The notes under the pieces were generated by a model. The model was given only the letters and a program-made list of their open reading frames with translations, was not told where the DNA came from and ran no database searches. 64,000 nucleotides of DNA from a virus: the IMG/VR virus record IMGVR_UViG_3300026557_000002, positions 33,154 through 97,153 of that record; one strand, 5' to 3'. Positions 24,507 through 32,649 of this stretch are shown piece after piece (position 1 is the stretch's first letter; every line of letters begins with the position of its first letter). Position numbers and translations under genes: made by a program.

Positions 24507-25093
24507 CAGATCGGAGGTTCTCCGCCGTTGCTTTCGCCGGCGGCCGCGACCATCCACTTAATGTTGTGCTGCTTGATCCTGCCCGCTATGATATGCGGCC
24601 TCAAGGCGTCTCCGACCATCCGGTCCTCGAACTGATATCCCGAAACGTCAAAGTCCGCGACTATCTGCATCGCTTTCCTGGATAAAAAATATCCGAAGCC
24701 TGAACAGTGAACTGGCGGATAGTGGTCGCGAGGAAAACAAGAGCCTGCGTAATCGTACTTCGTGTAATCAAATGCTCGGAAGCGTTTCTCATCGGGGACG
24801 GTGTCGCAATCTATTTTAAACAGATATGAGTAATTATGTTCTAATGCCCAAAAGCAAATTGCTTGAACTTTTAAAGGTAGATCAAAATATTCGTCTGGCG
24901 TATCAAGACAAATCCTATCATTAAATGTGTGAACAACTTTGTGTGAGTAAGCCGCTTTCGTGCGGCTATGCGTGTAGCCTGTAAAAAATCGCGTATCCGC
25001 GACATCCGAAAAAGGCACCCACTTAATTCGGATACTATCGTGAAGACCTTGATCCCTGCGACAACTGGCGACGGCGATGAGGAGTTTTGTCAT
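24506..25093 (-). CDS. GT31-like glycosyltransferase (1)
   Basis: The 195-residue protein has an N-terminal strand with SCRRDQGLHDSIRIKW, like the beta-1,3-galactosyltransferase signature where a basic R-x-x-W motif follows. It has the metal-binding FKIDCDTVPD (DxD at 95-97), YDYAGSCF, HCSGFGYFLSRKA and EDRMVG. The same motifs in the same order occur in the island gene near 36.5-37.2 kb, marking the two as paralogues. No membrane anchor, so it is cytosolic. It lies between the lysis cassette and a zinc protein, outside the main island. Specificity unknown. Confidence 0.7.
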   Translation of the reverse strand: MTKLLIAVASCRRDQGLHDSIRIKWVPFSDVADTRFFTGYTHSRTKAAYSHKVVHTFNDRICLDTPDEYFDLPLKVQAICFWALEHNYSYLFKIDCDTVPDEKRFRAFDYTKYDYAGSCFPRDHYPPVHCSGFGYFLSRKAMQIVADFDVSGYQFEDRMVGDALRPHIIAGRIKQHNIKWMVAAAGESNGGEPPI

Positions 25094-25159
25094 GCTTTTC
25101 GGTCAGGGAACTCGAAACCGCTATCATATCGAAAATTAGAAAATGTTGTTCCGAGAAAT

Positions 25160-25183
25160 ATGATGCCGCAACGCGAACATCAT
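25160..25183 (-). repeat. Short imperfect hairpin in an intergenic gap
   Basis: ATGATG and CATCAT pair around CGC/GCG with one or two mismatches, between a decayed frame and the GT31-like gene. No U-run follows, so its role as a terminator is uncertain. Confidence 0.35.
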
Positions 25184-25187
25184 AAGT

Positions 25188-25361
25188 TTACCAGCATTTT
25201 CGGGAAGCCCTAGTTAATTTATTTCTCTCTTTTTCGTATAATTTTTGGCGCAGTCTATGAGCTACCGATCCAATTTGACAATTGTTTTCTCGGACTGCCA
25301 AAAGAAATTCTTTAGCCTCTTTTGCGTACCCGTTTATAGCTGCTATAAAATAAGCCCCAAG
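25188..25361 (-). other. Open frame without start codon, continuous with upstream gene through TGA
   Basis: Directly after the stop of the 62-residue membrane protein, in the same frame, 57 more codons are open (LGAYFIAAINGYAKEAKEFL..., then charged helices). No ATG or GTG occurs in this frame, and the stop context is TGA followed by C, a leaky context. It could be a readthrough extension, a broken gene, or use TTG internally for a shorter product. Confidence 0.35.
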
Positions 25362-25550
25362 TCATCGGTGCACCATCTCTAAAATCTTGTAAAGCACAAT
25401 CGCGGACGCCAATCCGCTCAGGAGTGCGCAAGCCGTCCGGACTAGAGACATCGCGAACAAAATCTTTTCTCGCCGAGTCACGATTTCGGCTCTAAGGATA
25501 TCGTTTGAACCGCTTTTTTCTCGGCTTGTTTTCTCTTCGCTTGCCGCCAT
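25362..25550 (-). CDS. Small membrane protein of the lysis cassette
   Basis: The 62-residue protein has a charged N terminus (EEKTSREKSGSN) and one hydrophobic span (FAMSLVRTACALLSGLASAI). GAGGGCCGA precedes the ATG, inside the upstream gene. Size, topology and location two genes after the endolysin fit a holin or antiholin. There is no lipobox, so it is not a typical outer spanin. Confidence 0.5.
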   Translation of the reverse strand: MAASEEKTSREKSGSNDILRAEIVTRREKILFAMSLVRTACALLSGLASAIVLYKILEMVHR

Positions 25551-25660
25551 TCGGCCCTCTCTTCAAAACGATGCTTGTTCATTGCCCATACAGACCACTC
25601 AAAGTACATGACGAAGAAACCCTGTATCGTAATCAAAACTAGCAGGATGGTATCTACCAT
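25478..25660 (-). CDS. Holin- or inner-spanin-like membrane protein
   Basis: The 60-residue protein has an N-terminal membrane span (TILLVLITIQGFFVMYFEWS) followed by a charged helical tail (KHRFEERAEWRQAKRKQAEK). It sits next to the endolysin and overlaps the following membrane gene by 73 bases out of frame, a compact arrangement seen in lysis cassettes. TTAGGACCT precedes the ATG. Whether it forms holes or spans the periplasm cannot be decided from sequence. Confidence 0.5.
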   Translation of the reverse strand: MVDTILLVLITIQGFFVMYFEWSVWAMNKHRFEERAEWRQAKRKQAEKKAVQTISLEPKS

Positions 25661-25665
25661 AGGTC

Positions 25666-26133
25666 CTAAGAGTTGATGCGGTTAAGCCAGCCTTGAATAA
25701 AAATTCTCTCTTGTGGCTTAGCGGTTACTACATTGAAAGCATGGGTTGCCAAGTTGCCTTTGAAACTCTTGAGCAAAGTCATTTCCTCAGCCTGGTTGAC
25801 GGCCGTCAGCGTCCCAGATCCGAACATTCCGTCTTGCACAACACCCAAAGTAAGTTGGAGGATTGTGATTGCGGTTCCGACTCCAAAAAGCACCCCAAGA
25901 TCGAAAAGTTTTTCAGCTACTGCTTGGCTCTCGATTTGGGAATAGAGATTTTTCCAATATCCCTCTTTATAAATTTCGATGGCTTGGGCCTGAGTCAAGT
26001 TCTTAATATCTAGGTTCGGGTATTCTCTTTTGGAGATTCCGAAATTCGTTTCTCCTCCGGGGTCCGAAGACGAGTTTGTATATCCGCCTTCATGAACTAG
26101 AGTTTTGGATATCGCTATCGTGCTATCAGACAT
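25666..26133 (-). CDS. Endolysin, glycoside hydrolase family 108
   Basis: The 155-residue protein starts at an ATG with GAGGAGATTTCTA in front; longer in-frame starts would overprint the zinc protein before it. HEGGYTNSSSDPGGETNFGI at 14-33 is the GH108 lysozyme signature, with catalytic Glu15. The C-terminal half, with VLFGVGTAITILQLTLG, fits the peptidoglycan-binding domain usually fused to GH108. It cleaves peptidoglycan glycan strands at the end of infection. No signal peptide, so it depends on a holin, and two candidate membrane proteins follow. Confidence 0.85.
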   Translation of the reverse strand: MSDSTIAISKTLVHEGGYTNSSSDPGGETNFGISKREYPNLDIKNLTQAQAIEIYKEGYWKNLYSQIESQAVAEKLFDLGVLFGVGTAITILQLTLGVVQDGMFGSGTLTAVNQAEEMTLLKSFKGNLATHAFNVVTAKPQERIFIQGWLNRINS

Positions 26134-26344
26134 TAGAAATCTCCTCACTAGTCCACCGACGCCATCTTTGTTTGCAAAACGGGCACATCCACTCGCTCGT
26201 GCCATCGTATTCGGCGGTCTCGATGCCAATCAAATGGCTGAAAAACTCGCCTGCGAACAAATGCTTGTCTTTTTCAGGGATCTCGCCAGCGACCCAACTC
26301 TTATGACACTTAGGGCACTCTCGAGCCTGACTTGAAAATTTCAT
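26126..26344 (-). CDS. Zinc-ribbon protein
   Basis: The 72-residue product has CPKCHKSW near residue 10 and [11 protein letters not shown] near residue 54, a four-cysteine zinc ribbon flanked by Trp and Arg. It overlaps gmd upstream (ATGA) and the endolysin start by 8 bases. Likely nucleic-acid binding; precise role unknown. Confidence 0.6.
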   Translation of the reverse strand: MKFSSQARECPKCHKSWVAGEIPEKDKHLFAGEFFSHLIGIETAEYDGTSEWMCPFCKQRWRRWTSEEISNV

Positions 26345-27297
26345 CTCTTCTCTCCGTAAAATTCGGCGTTTACCATCAGATTCACTAGACCTCTAAATTT
26401 AGTCTTGGCTTCCCAGCCAAGATTTTTCTTGGCTTTCGATGGATCCCCTAAAAGAAGATCTACCTCGGCGGGTCGAAAGTTCCCTGAATCTATCACGACG
26501 TATTTAGTCCAGTCAAGTCCCAAATAATTGAACGCCTCGCACAAAAACTCTCGTACCGAATGCGTCTCTCCTGTCGCCAATACGTAGTCATCCGGTTTGG
26601 ACTGTTGTAGCATTCTCCACATTCCTTCCACGTACTCGGGAGCATAACCCCAGTCCCGTTGGGCATCAAGATTTCCTAAAGAGAGAGTTTTTTGTTCGCC
26701 TTTAAGAATCTGAACTGCGGCCTTAACGATTTTCTTAGTTACGAAATTCTCTCCTCGACGAAAACTTTCGTGATTCATCAAAATTCCATTACAGGCGAAT
26801 ATCCCGTATGTCTCTCGATAGTTCAAGACCGTTTGATGTCCGAAATGTTTTGCTATAGCGTAAGGGCTTTGTGGATTAAACGGGGTGTTCTCGTTTTGTG
26901 GCGTTTCTTTAACCTTGCCGAACAACTCGCTTGTTCCGGCTTGATAAAATTTGCATTCTGGGACAACTTTACGGACTATTTCCAACAGGCGAAGAACTCC
27001 TAATCCGTCAATGTTGGCCGCATACTCAGGAGTATGAAAGCTGACTCCGACGTGCGACATAGCCGCAAGGTTGTAGATTTCGTCGGGTTCAACTTCTTTT
27101 ATAACGTTGTGTAGGCTGCTTGTATCCGCTAGGTCCCCGTCATAAATCTTGATTCGGTCTAAGATATGACTAATTCGTCCGAGGTTGGCACTGCTTGAAC
27201 GACGAACCATGCCGTGAACCTCGTATCCTTTTTCTAGAAGAAGCTCAGATAAATACGATCCATCTTGGCCGCCGCAACCAGTCACGAGTGCTTTCAT
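26341..27297 (-). CDS. gmd: GDP-mannose 4,6-dehydratase
   Basis: This 318-residue NAD(P)-dependent extended SDR begins with the Rossmann motif [13 protein letters not shown] (6-18). Catalytic elements are GTSELFG (121-127) and YAIAK (Tyr146, Lys150). The [12 protein letters not shown] and [18 protein letters not shown] segments are characteristic of Gmd. It converts GDP-mannose to GDP-4-keto-6-deoxymannose, precursor of fucose, rhamnose, perosamine and branched sugars. It is slightly shorter than typical bacterial Gmd but complete. It is the last gene of the sugar island and couples to the C-methyltransferase upstream by ATGA. Confidence 0.93.
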   Translation of the reverse strand: MKALVTGCGGQDGSYLSELLLEKGYEVHGMVRRSSSANLGRISHILDRIKIYDGDLADTSSLHNVIKEVEPDEIYNLAAMSHVGVSFHTPEYAANIDGLGVLRLLEIVRKVVPECKFYQAGTSELFGKVKETPQNENTPFNPQSPYAIAKHFGHQTVLNYRETYGIFACNGILMNHESFRRGENFVTKKIVKAAVQILKGEQKTLSLGNLDAQRDWGYAPEYVEGMWRMLQQSKPDDYVLATGETHSVREFLCEAFNYLGLDWTKYVVIDSGNFRPAEVDLLLGDPSKAKKNLGWEAKTKFRGLVNLMVNAEFYGEKR

Positions 27298-28538
27298 ACT
27301 ACCTCCAATTTAGGCAAAGGAAAAACCAATCTTTGGCCCGCGTACTTCGGATTCTCTACAAAGAACTTCCTGAAGTGCCAAGGCAATACGATCAAGTAAT
27401 CTGGCTTCATAGCAAGTGCCCTACTTTCAGGGATGATTGGTATCCCGCTTCCCGGCGTGTAAGATCCGAACTTATCTGGGTTCACCTCGCCTATATACGA
27501 GATATTCTTTTCTGTCAGGCCGCAGTACTGCAACAAAACGTTTCCTTTGGTGGAGGCACCGAGCGCAGCCACGCTACATCCTTGAGATCGAACTAATTTG
27601 ATAAACTCAAGCAAGTCCTGCTTTGACTGAGCCGCCTGCAACCCGAAGTCGAAATAAGGCCGGATTGTATCTAAGCCTAGTTCTCGCTCTTTGTCAAGGA
27701 CTTTCTGGACATCAGGTGACTCGGGTCCGGTCTTGGACATCGTGACCGAGATACTACCCCCGTTGACGTCGTTGAACTCGATGCATCGAATAATGAAGCC
27801 GACGCGGTCAGCCATGAACTTGATCTGTTTCAGGGCATAAAATTCTAGGTGTTCGTGACAGACTGTGTCGTAAGAATTTGTCTCTAACATGCTAGGCATG
27901 TAACTTTGCTCAAAGACCCAGATACCATCTTCGTGAAGGACTTCGTGTATTTCGGCCATGAAGCCTGTCGGATCTTCGAGATCATAAAACATAGAAAATG
28001 ATGTGACGACTTTTGCCTTTTTTGAAAAGCATCTTCGAAGCAACGAGGCAGAAAAGAACTCGCAAATTAGCATGGTGTACTTAGAATAACAATCTTCAAA
28101 CTTGACTCCAGCCGGATCAAATCCTATTAAAGTTAAATCTGAAGGATAAGCACGTAGAGTAGTGCCGTCATTGCTGCCGATATCCACGACAAGGTCGCCC
28201 GCGTCTAGTTTGATCTGGGACAAGATTCTTCTAACCTTGTCTTGAAGGTGCCGAACCATACTAGGATTCAAACCGGAACGGTATCCGTAATTCTCGCCGT
28301 ACATCTCACCTGAGTTGTAAGAGTGTGCTAGCTGGAGCAATCCGCACACATCCTGACCTTGGCATTTGACTAGACGCAGCGGACCTCGGGTTATCTTCCC
28401 ATCCTTGATCTTGGGGAAGACGCCTGTCAGCATTTGCTCGCCCAAATCCAAGACTTGGACAAGGTTAGCATTTCCGCATATCCGGCATCTGTCGATCTTC
28501 TTAAACTTTCCCATAAAGTTTGGAACTTCCTTGTCCAT
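27294..28538 (-). CDS. NDP-sugar C-methyltransferase (zinc-binding, TylC3-like)
   Basis: The 414-residue product begins with a zinc-binding [18 protein letters not shown] segment. A SAM-binding Rossmann domain ([16 protein letters not shown]) follows. The C-terminal domain has [16 protein letters not shown] and [18 protein letters not shown], as in C-methyltransferases that act on keto intermediates of deoxysugars. The gene directly precedes gmd, so a GDP-4-keto-6-deoxyhexose is a likely substrate. It starts at Met1 or at Met9. It would make a branched-chain sugar nucleotide. Confidence 0.85.
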   Translation of the reverse strand: MDKEVPNFMGKFKKIDRCRICGNANLVQVLDLGEQMLTGVFPKIKDGKITRGPLRLVKCQGQDVCGLLQLAHSYNSGEMYGENYGYRSGLNPSMVRHLQDKVRRILSQIKLDAGDLVVDIGSNDGTTLRAYPSDLTLIGFDPAGVKFEDCYSKYTMLICEFFSASLLRRCFSKKAKVVTSFSMFYDLEDPTGFMAEIHEVLHEDGIWVFEQSYMPSMLETNSYDTVCHEHLEFYALKQIKFMADRVGFIIRCIEFNDVNGGSISVTMSKTGPESPDVQKVLDKERELGLDTIRPYFDFGLQAAQSKQDLLEFIKLVRSQGCSVAALGASTKGNVLLQYCGLTEKNISYIGEVNPDKFGSYTPGSGIPIIPESRALAMKPDYLIVLPWHFRKFFVENPKYAGQRLVFPLPKLEVV

Positions 28539-28734
28539 AAGACTTCTGACCTAGCTCTTCGTCGACGGCTTGGATCAAATCGTTTCTGTGCTGGTTCGCG
28601 GTATTCGTGACGCGAGTCGCGTCCGCTATCTGCTTGTCTGTAGCCTTCGGGTCTCGCTTCCTGTCTTCGGCCATCCAGATACGGATATTCGCAATCGTTA
28701 GGGCGTCTATTAAATTTCCGATACTGACTTTCAT
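28501..28734 (-). CDS. DUF4254-like protein
   Basis: The 77-residue product has IDALTIANIRIWMAEDRKRD and the conserved TNTANQHRNDLIQAVDEEL, a pattern found in DUF4254-type proteins that occur with glycosyltransferases. Its role is unknown. Overlap with both neighbours is consistent with membership in the sugar operon. Confidence 0.6.
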   Translation of the reverse strand: MKVSIGNLIDALTIANIRIWMAEDRKRDPKATDKQIADATRVTNTANQHRNDLIQAVDEELGQKSYGQGSSKLYGKV

Positions 28735-29717
28735 AGTTTGTCCAACATGTTGACTAACCGATTCTTGTATTCTTGCCTGTGATTTAGGCTCGGCGGGAAG
28801 CGCTTTTCGTGTTCTGGTGGGTTACTTCTGGGCGGATCGGCAACAACGAGATCCATCGGGCCATTAGCGAGGCTATACGTACTCATGATAAAAGAACCAC
28901 AGTACTGCAATTTAGGCGTCGGCTTGTTACCCCAACAACTCGTCACGACCGAGATACCCGAAGAGATACCAATAAACAAATCGGAATAATTGTTCACGAG
29001 CGCAGTCTGCCGGACTGTAAATTGCGAGCAAGATACGACGCCTAGGTCATCATAAAACCTGGAATTATCACCGGCGCAACAAAAAATAAAATTAGTCGGG
29101 CCAAAGCGATTCCGGCAGATTGTCATGGTCTCGCGAGTCAACTCGTCGTCCCATTGAGACTTGCCAGAGGTGAAATCTGTCTCTAGCATGACGGTTTTGG
29201 GATGAGGTAGAGTAGAACAGAAATCCCTGACAGCCTCGCGTTCAGAGTCCAAAAAGCCTAGATACGGATGCCACTCCCAACTAGGATCGGCGCCGAATAC
29301 CTTTCGAGAGATATTAGGATAATCGATACCGTGCCTCTGAGCCAAGGACATCATCCACGGCGTCGGGAAATAACCTAATTCAAGGTCTTTCGTCATCTCA
29401 AATTGGTGCTTGAAATCCTGTCTGAGATGGTTGTTAGCGTCCATTAAAACGCTAAGATCCGCCCAAGGAAGGTCTCTGGATTCTCCTCGGGCTATCCTGG
29501 CGTTCTCCAAAACACAACGCTCCGGTAGTTTCCAACCCTCTGGCCAAGGCCTGATTTCAGCGATGGCATCGTTGTGCTTCAAGACTTCGGTATACCTTGA
29601 GCAAAACCAGATGACGTCCTTGTTGGGCCAAAGCCGGTCTTTGTACTTCAGGACGCTCATCGCGCTAGCGATGTCGCCATTCAATCCAGGAAGAAAAATC
29701 CCTACTTTGCCTCTCAT
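28731..29717 (-). CDS. GT-B-type glycosyltransferase (GT9-like)
   Basis: The 328-residue product starts at the ATG that forms an ATGA with the upstream stop. GKVGIFLPGLNGDIASAMS resembles the N-terminal Gly-rich loop of heptosyltransferase-like GT9 enzymes. LFIGISSGISVVTSCWGNKP matches their nucleotide-sugar-binding region. No transmembrane segment. It would add one residue to the phage glycan. Donor and acceptor are unknown. Confidence 0.65.
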   Translation of the reverse strand: MRGKVGIFLPGLNGDIASAMSVLKYKDRLWPNKDVIWFCSRYTEVLKHNDAIAEIRPWPEGWKLPERCVLENARIARGESRDLPWADLSVLMDANNHLRQDFKHQFEMTKDLELGYFPTPWMMSLAQRHGIDYPNISRKVFGADPSWEWHPYLGFLDSEREAVRDFCSTLPHPKTVMLETDFTSGKSQWDDELTRETMTICRNRFGPTNFIFCCAGDNSRFYDDLGVVSCSQFTVRQTALVNNYSDLFIGISSGISVVTSCWGNKPTPKLQYCGSFIMSTYSLANGPMDLVVADPPRSNPPEHEKRFPPSLNHRQEYKNRLVNMLDKL

Positions 29718-30250
29718 CGTATCCACCAATCCTCGAATGGCTTACTGCCGACTTCTACATCATTTATTACACAAGACGGAGAAGGCACGTCAGAAACCGC
29801 AAGTTTGTAGCCTTGTGAAAGCATGAACTCCCGGATGGCATTCCGATGCTCTAGCTTGATGCCCATGCTGTCGTGTTCGATCGTGGCACAACGAAATGAA
29901 ACGCCAGCCGCGACCAAATTACGGAGCACATCTAGCTCTTCGCCGTACAAATCCAAGGACAGGTAACCGATTTCAAGTGACAAACCACGCGATGTTAGCG
30001 CTTGGCGCCAATCGATGTTTAAAGCATTTGCACATATAGCCGGACATTTTCGGTACTGATTCCAAGAAGATATAAACAAGTCTTCAAAATCAACCGCTAG
30101 GCCTTCCCAGCCGGCGAGTTCCAAGATAAAGGTGTTATTGTCGCTGAAGGGTTCCATGCACCCGATATCCAAGAATGTCTGGTTTCCGCCTGAGTTCTCG
30201 AGCGCGAACAAATCTTGACCAACTTGACTCCACGACTTTTTAGCGGCCAT
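29714..30250 (-). CDS. FkbM-family SAM methyltransferase (1)
   Basis: The 178-residue product begins SWSQVGQDLFAL, followed by the SAM-binding TFLDIGCMEPFSDNNT and IGYLSLDLYGEELDVL, all typical of FkbM methyltransferases, which methylate sugar hydroxyls. SQGYKLAVSDVPSPSC and the C-terminal FEDWWI complete the fold. It is short but has the core. It overlaps its homologue upstream by 11 bases. It could O-methylate one of the transferred sugars. Confidence 0.8.
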   Translation of the reverse strand: MAAKKSWSQVGQDLFALENSGGNQTFLDIGCMEPFSDNNTFILELAGWEGLAVDFEDLFISSWNQYRKCPAICANALNIDWRQALTSRGLSLEIGYLSLDLYGEELDVLRNLVAAGVSFRCATIEHDSMGIKLEHRNAIREFMLSQGYKLAVSDVPSPSCVINDVEVGSKPFEDWWIR

Positions 30251-30878
30251 ACTGCTCCAGCTTTGCTATCACATCTTCCGGATAGCACGATTGACTTTTA
30301 ACTTTTTCAATAGTCGCAGGATTGAAATATCCTAGGTCGAGATACCAATCCTCGAATGGAGAATCCACAATATCAGGATGGCGAACAAAGATGTCCGCAC
30401 ACGCCAGAACGTATCCTTGGCTTAAAAAGAGTTCTCTTTGAGGCGCTCTGTACGTATCGCCATATTGATAGGCGTCATGCTCGATACCAATGACCCTAAA
30501 CCGATAGTTGGCGTTAAGCACGAGCTTGGCAACATCCAAGTCCAGAACATCCACGTCGAGAGATAGGAAGTCTATAGAATAAGGCATATGCGCTTTCGCG
30601 AACTCTTTGTTGTAATCGATTTTTGTCGCATCTTGGTTGAGATAAGTACAATGCTTCCTATCCGCATAGCTGTCGTTATATCGGCTTTCTAATTCGACAC
30701 AGATGCCTCTCCAGTCCAATTTCGAATCTAAGTAATGCGAGTTATTATGAAACTTAGAATCCGCCGATCCGATGTCAACGTACGTGCCGACTACTTTAAA
30801 ATGAAACAAACGGGCACAGAACTCGTCGAGCCTAGAGCCGCTATGGCAGTTGGGATAATTCGTGAAAGATCGCTTCAT
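30240..30878 (-). CDS. FkbM-family SAM methyltransferase (2)
   Basis: The 212-residue product has TYVDIGSADSKFHNNSHYL (SAM loop), SIDFLSLDVDVLDLDV and FRVIGIEHDAYQYG. It shares the LFLSQGYVLACADI and SPFEDWYLDLGY ends with the adjacent gene, so the pair looks like a tandem duplication that diverged. Substrates should be sugars of the phage glycan. Coupled to the upstream glycosyltransferase by ATGA. Confidence 0.8.
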   Translation of the reverse strand: MKRSFTNYPNCHSGSRLDEFCARLFHFKVVGTYVDIGSADSKFHNNSHYLDSKLDWRGICVELESRYNDSYADRKHCTYLNQDATKIDYNKEFAKAHMPYSIDFLSLDVDVLDLDVAKLVLNANYRFRVIGIEHDAYQYGDTYRAPQRELFLSQGYVLACADIFVRHPDIVDSPFEDWYLDLGYFNPATIEKVKSQSCYPEDVIAKLEQYGR

Positions 30879-31654
30879 CCAATCCTACCTTTCAGCCACT
30901 CGGTCTTTCTTTGATGAAAGTCCGCGGAGCGATGATCCCAGTTGCTACCGGACCTGTAGTGCAGAATTACTTTTTCGCCCAAGCGGAACTCGTCATAACT
31001 GAATTCCGTGAAATGGTTCTTGCGGCAAGCCAAAATATCAAGGTCTAGATGCGCCTGAAAGTAATGGTGCGTCTGACCACCTACGTCTACAGGCGTATCT
31101 TGAATTCTCCCACACCACCAATTCAAAGTCTCTGGACTAGGTAATCTAGCCATGTCGGCCAACATGAAGGTAGGCCACATGTAATGAAAGACTCTTCCGT
31201 CTTCATGCTTTTTGCCATCCGAGATGTTAACCATTACGTGCGGGTTCAAGTAGTCTGTCAGCTTGATGCCCTCGACCAAGAATACGTCTGAGTCCAAGAT
31301 ACCGATGGGGCCTTTTTCTTTCGAAATATGATTCTCCCAAGCCCAGCACAAAGCGTAAGCATGAGCGACATTAGCATTCATGTACTTCCCTTCATGATTA
31401 AGAATAGAGCAGCTCAGCTCAATTTTCTGGCAACGAGCAAGTAAATCTTCGTTCTTTTCGACATCAATCATCTGGACGCCGAGTGCTTTGGCTTGTTCGT
31501 GAAGCCCGGTATAATTTCCCCCGAAGCCGTTGTCATACCTAGCGTTGTTAAAAACAACGAATTCAAAGTCTTCCTGAAGGTGTCTCCGGAACGAGCGCAG
31601 TTGGAGGCCGATGAAATCTGGTCGGTTAGAGCCAAAAGTGAAAATCATAATCAT
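30875..31654 (-). CDS. GT-A-fold glycosyltransferase
   Basis: The 259-residue product starts with IMIFTFGSNRPDFIGLQLRS. It has a central ILDSDVFLVEG (DxD metal motif near 119-121) and ends with YRSGSNWDHRSADF, which may bind the acceptor. No membrane anchor. Family assignment beyond the GT-A fold is uncertain. It lies between the FkbM pair and the dehydratase, and acts in the cytosol. Confidence 0.65.
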   Translation of the reverse strand: MIMIFTFGSNRPDFIGLQLRSFRRHLQEDFEFVVFNNARYDNGFGGNYTGLHEQAKALGVQMIDVEKNEDLLARCQKIELSCSILNHEGKYMNANVAHAYALCWAWENHISKEKGPIGILDSDVFLVEGIKLTDYLNPHVMVNISDGKKHEDGRVFHYMWPTFMLADMARLPSPETLNWWCGRIQDTPVDVGGQTHHYFQAHLDLDILACRKNHFTEFSYDEFRLGEKVILHYRSGSNWDHRSADFHQRKTEWLKGRIG

Positions 31655-32649
31655 GAAAGAAATCCGTTGTCATATAATAGACAAGTTAAAGCATCTTTAT
31701 CCATTATTACGTCATTTGAACTAAATTCTTTTTGCAGATCTGTTCTGGTTTCAAATTGTCCTAATACGGACGAGATCACGTAATACCTGCCTCCGTCGAC
31801 TGTTCGAGAAATTTCTTCTTCACTAACGAGGATCTCGTGAATTTTCTCGCCTGGACGAACGCCGTCTATCCTGATTTCTATATCTCGTTCTCCGATCAAA
31901 CAATGCACCACATCCATCACTCGTGCTGACGGTATCTTGGGAACCCAGGTCTCGCCAGAATTCCCGAACTGGACGGTTGCAAATACGGTATCAACCGCAT
32001 GATCTAATGAAAGAAGAAAACGAGTCATATCTCTGGTTGTTACCGTGACGGGGCCCCCTCTCTTAATTTGTTCTTTAAAAAGCGGGATTACAGAACCGCG
32101 GGAAGCTAAAACGTTGCCATATCTGACACAGACAAACTTTGTCTGGGGGCAGCGCTCACCAGCGCTCAGAAAAATACGCTCTTGAATAGCTTTCGTCATG
32201 CCCATCACGTTCACGGGCGCACAAGCTTTGTCAGTGGATATCCCAACGACCGTCTCGACAACAAGGGCTTGTTCACTGATAGCGCGTACGATATTCTCGG
32301 CGCCGTTTATATTAGTCTTGACGGCCTCGTAAGGAAAATATTCGCAGGACGGGACCTGCTTCGAAGCTGCGGCATTAAATACGATATCCGCTTCTTGTAA
32401 AACACTAGCCACTGACGCATAATCCCGAATGTCCCCAATACGAAAACGAACCCGTCGCCTGAATTCCTCTCTTAGCTCGGGATCCATAGAATACTTAGCC
32501 ATCATGGCTGACTGCTTGGCCTCGTCGCGAGAAAAGACCGTAATCTTGTCTACGGTGCCGCCTTCTCCTGATAACAGCCGGCGAAGCAGCACGCTTCCCA
32601 AAGAGCCGGTTCCACCTGTTATCAAGATGCGCTTATTTTGAAAAAACAT
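31651..32649 (-). CDS. NDP-hexosamine 4,6-dehydratase (WbpM/FlaA1 type)
   Basis: The 332-residue SDR has TGGTGSLGSVLLRRLL (11-26). The region STDKA followed by NVMGMTKAIQE has the Met-for-Tyr (SMK) catalytic arrangement described for WbpM/FlaA1 enzymes rather than the usual SYK. HAVDTVFATVQFGNSGETWV and RPGEKIHEILVS are hallmark segments. It should act on UDP-GlcNAc or a similar sugar to give a 4-keto-6-deoxy-hexosamine. It lacks the membrane domains of WbpM and so is a soluble enzyme. The reductase gene precedes it. Confidence 0.85.
   Translation of the reverse strand: MFFQNKRILITGGTGSLGSVLLRRLLSGEGGTVDKITVFSRDEAKQSAMMAKYSMDPELREEFRRRVRFRIGDIRDYASVASVLQEADIVFNAAASKQVPSCEYFPYEAVKTNINGAENIVRAISEQALVVETVVGISTDKACAPVNVMGMTKAIQERIFLSAGERCPQTKFVCVRYGNVLASRGSVIPLFKEQIKRGGPVTVTTRDMTRFLLSLDHAVDTVFATVQFGNSGETWVPKIPSARVMDVVHCLIGERDIEIRIDGVRPGEKIHEILVSEEEISRTVDGGRYYVISSVLGQFETRTDLQKEFSSNDVIMDKDALTCLLYDNGFLS

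Noticed and set aside
25693-26335. Plus-strand frames opposite the lysis cassette
   Set aside because: They are mirror frames of the endolysin and zinc-ribbon genes, without sites or family resemblance.
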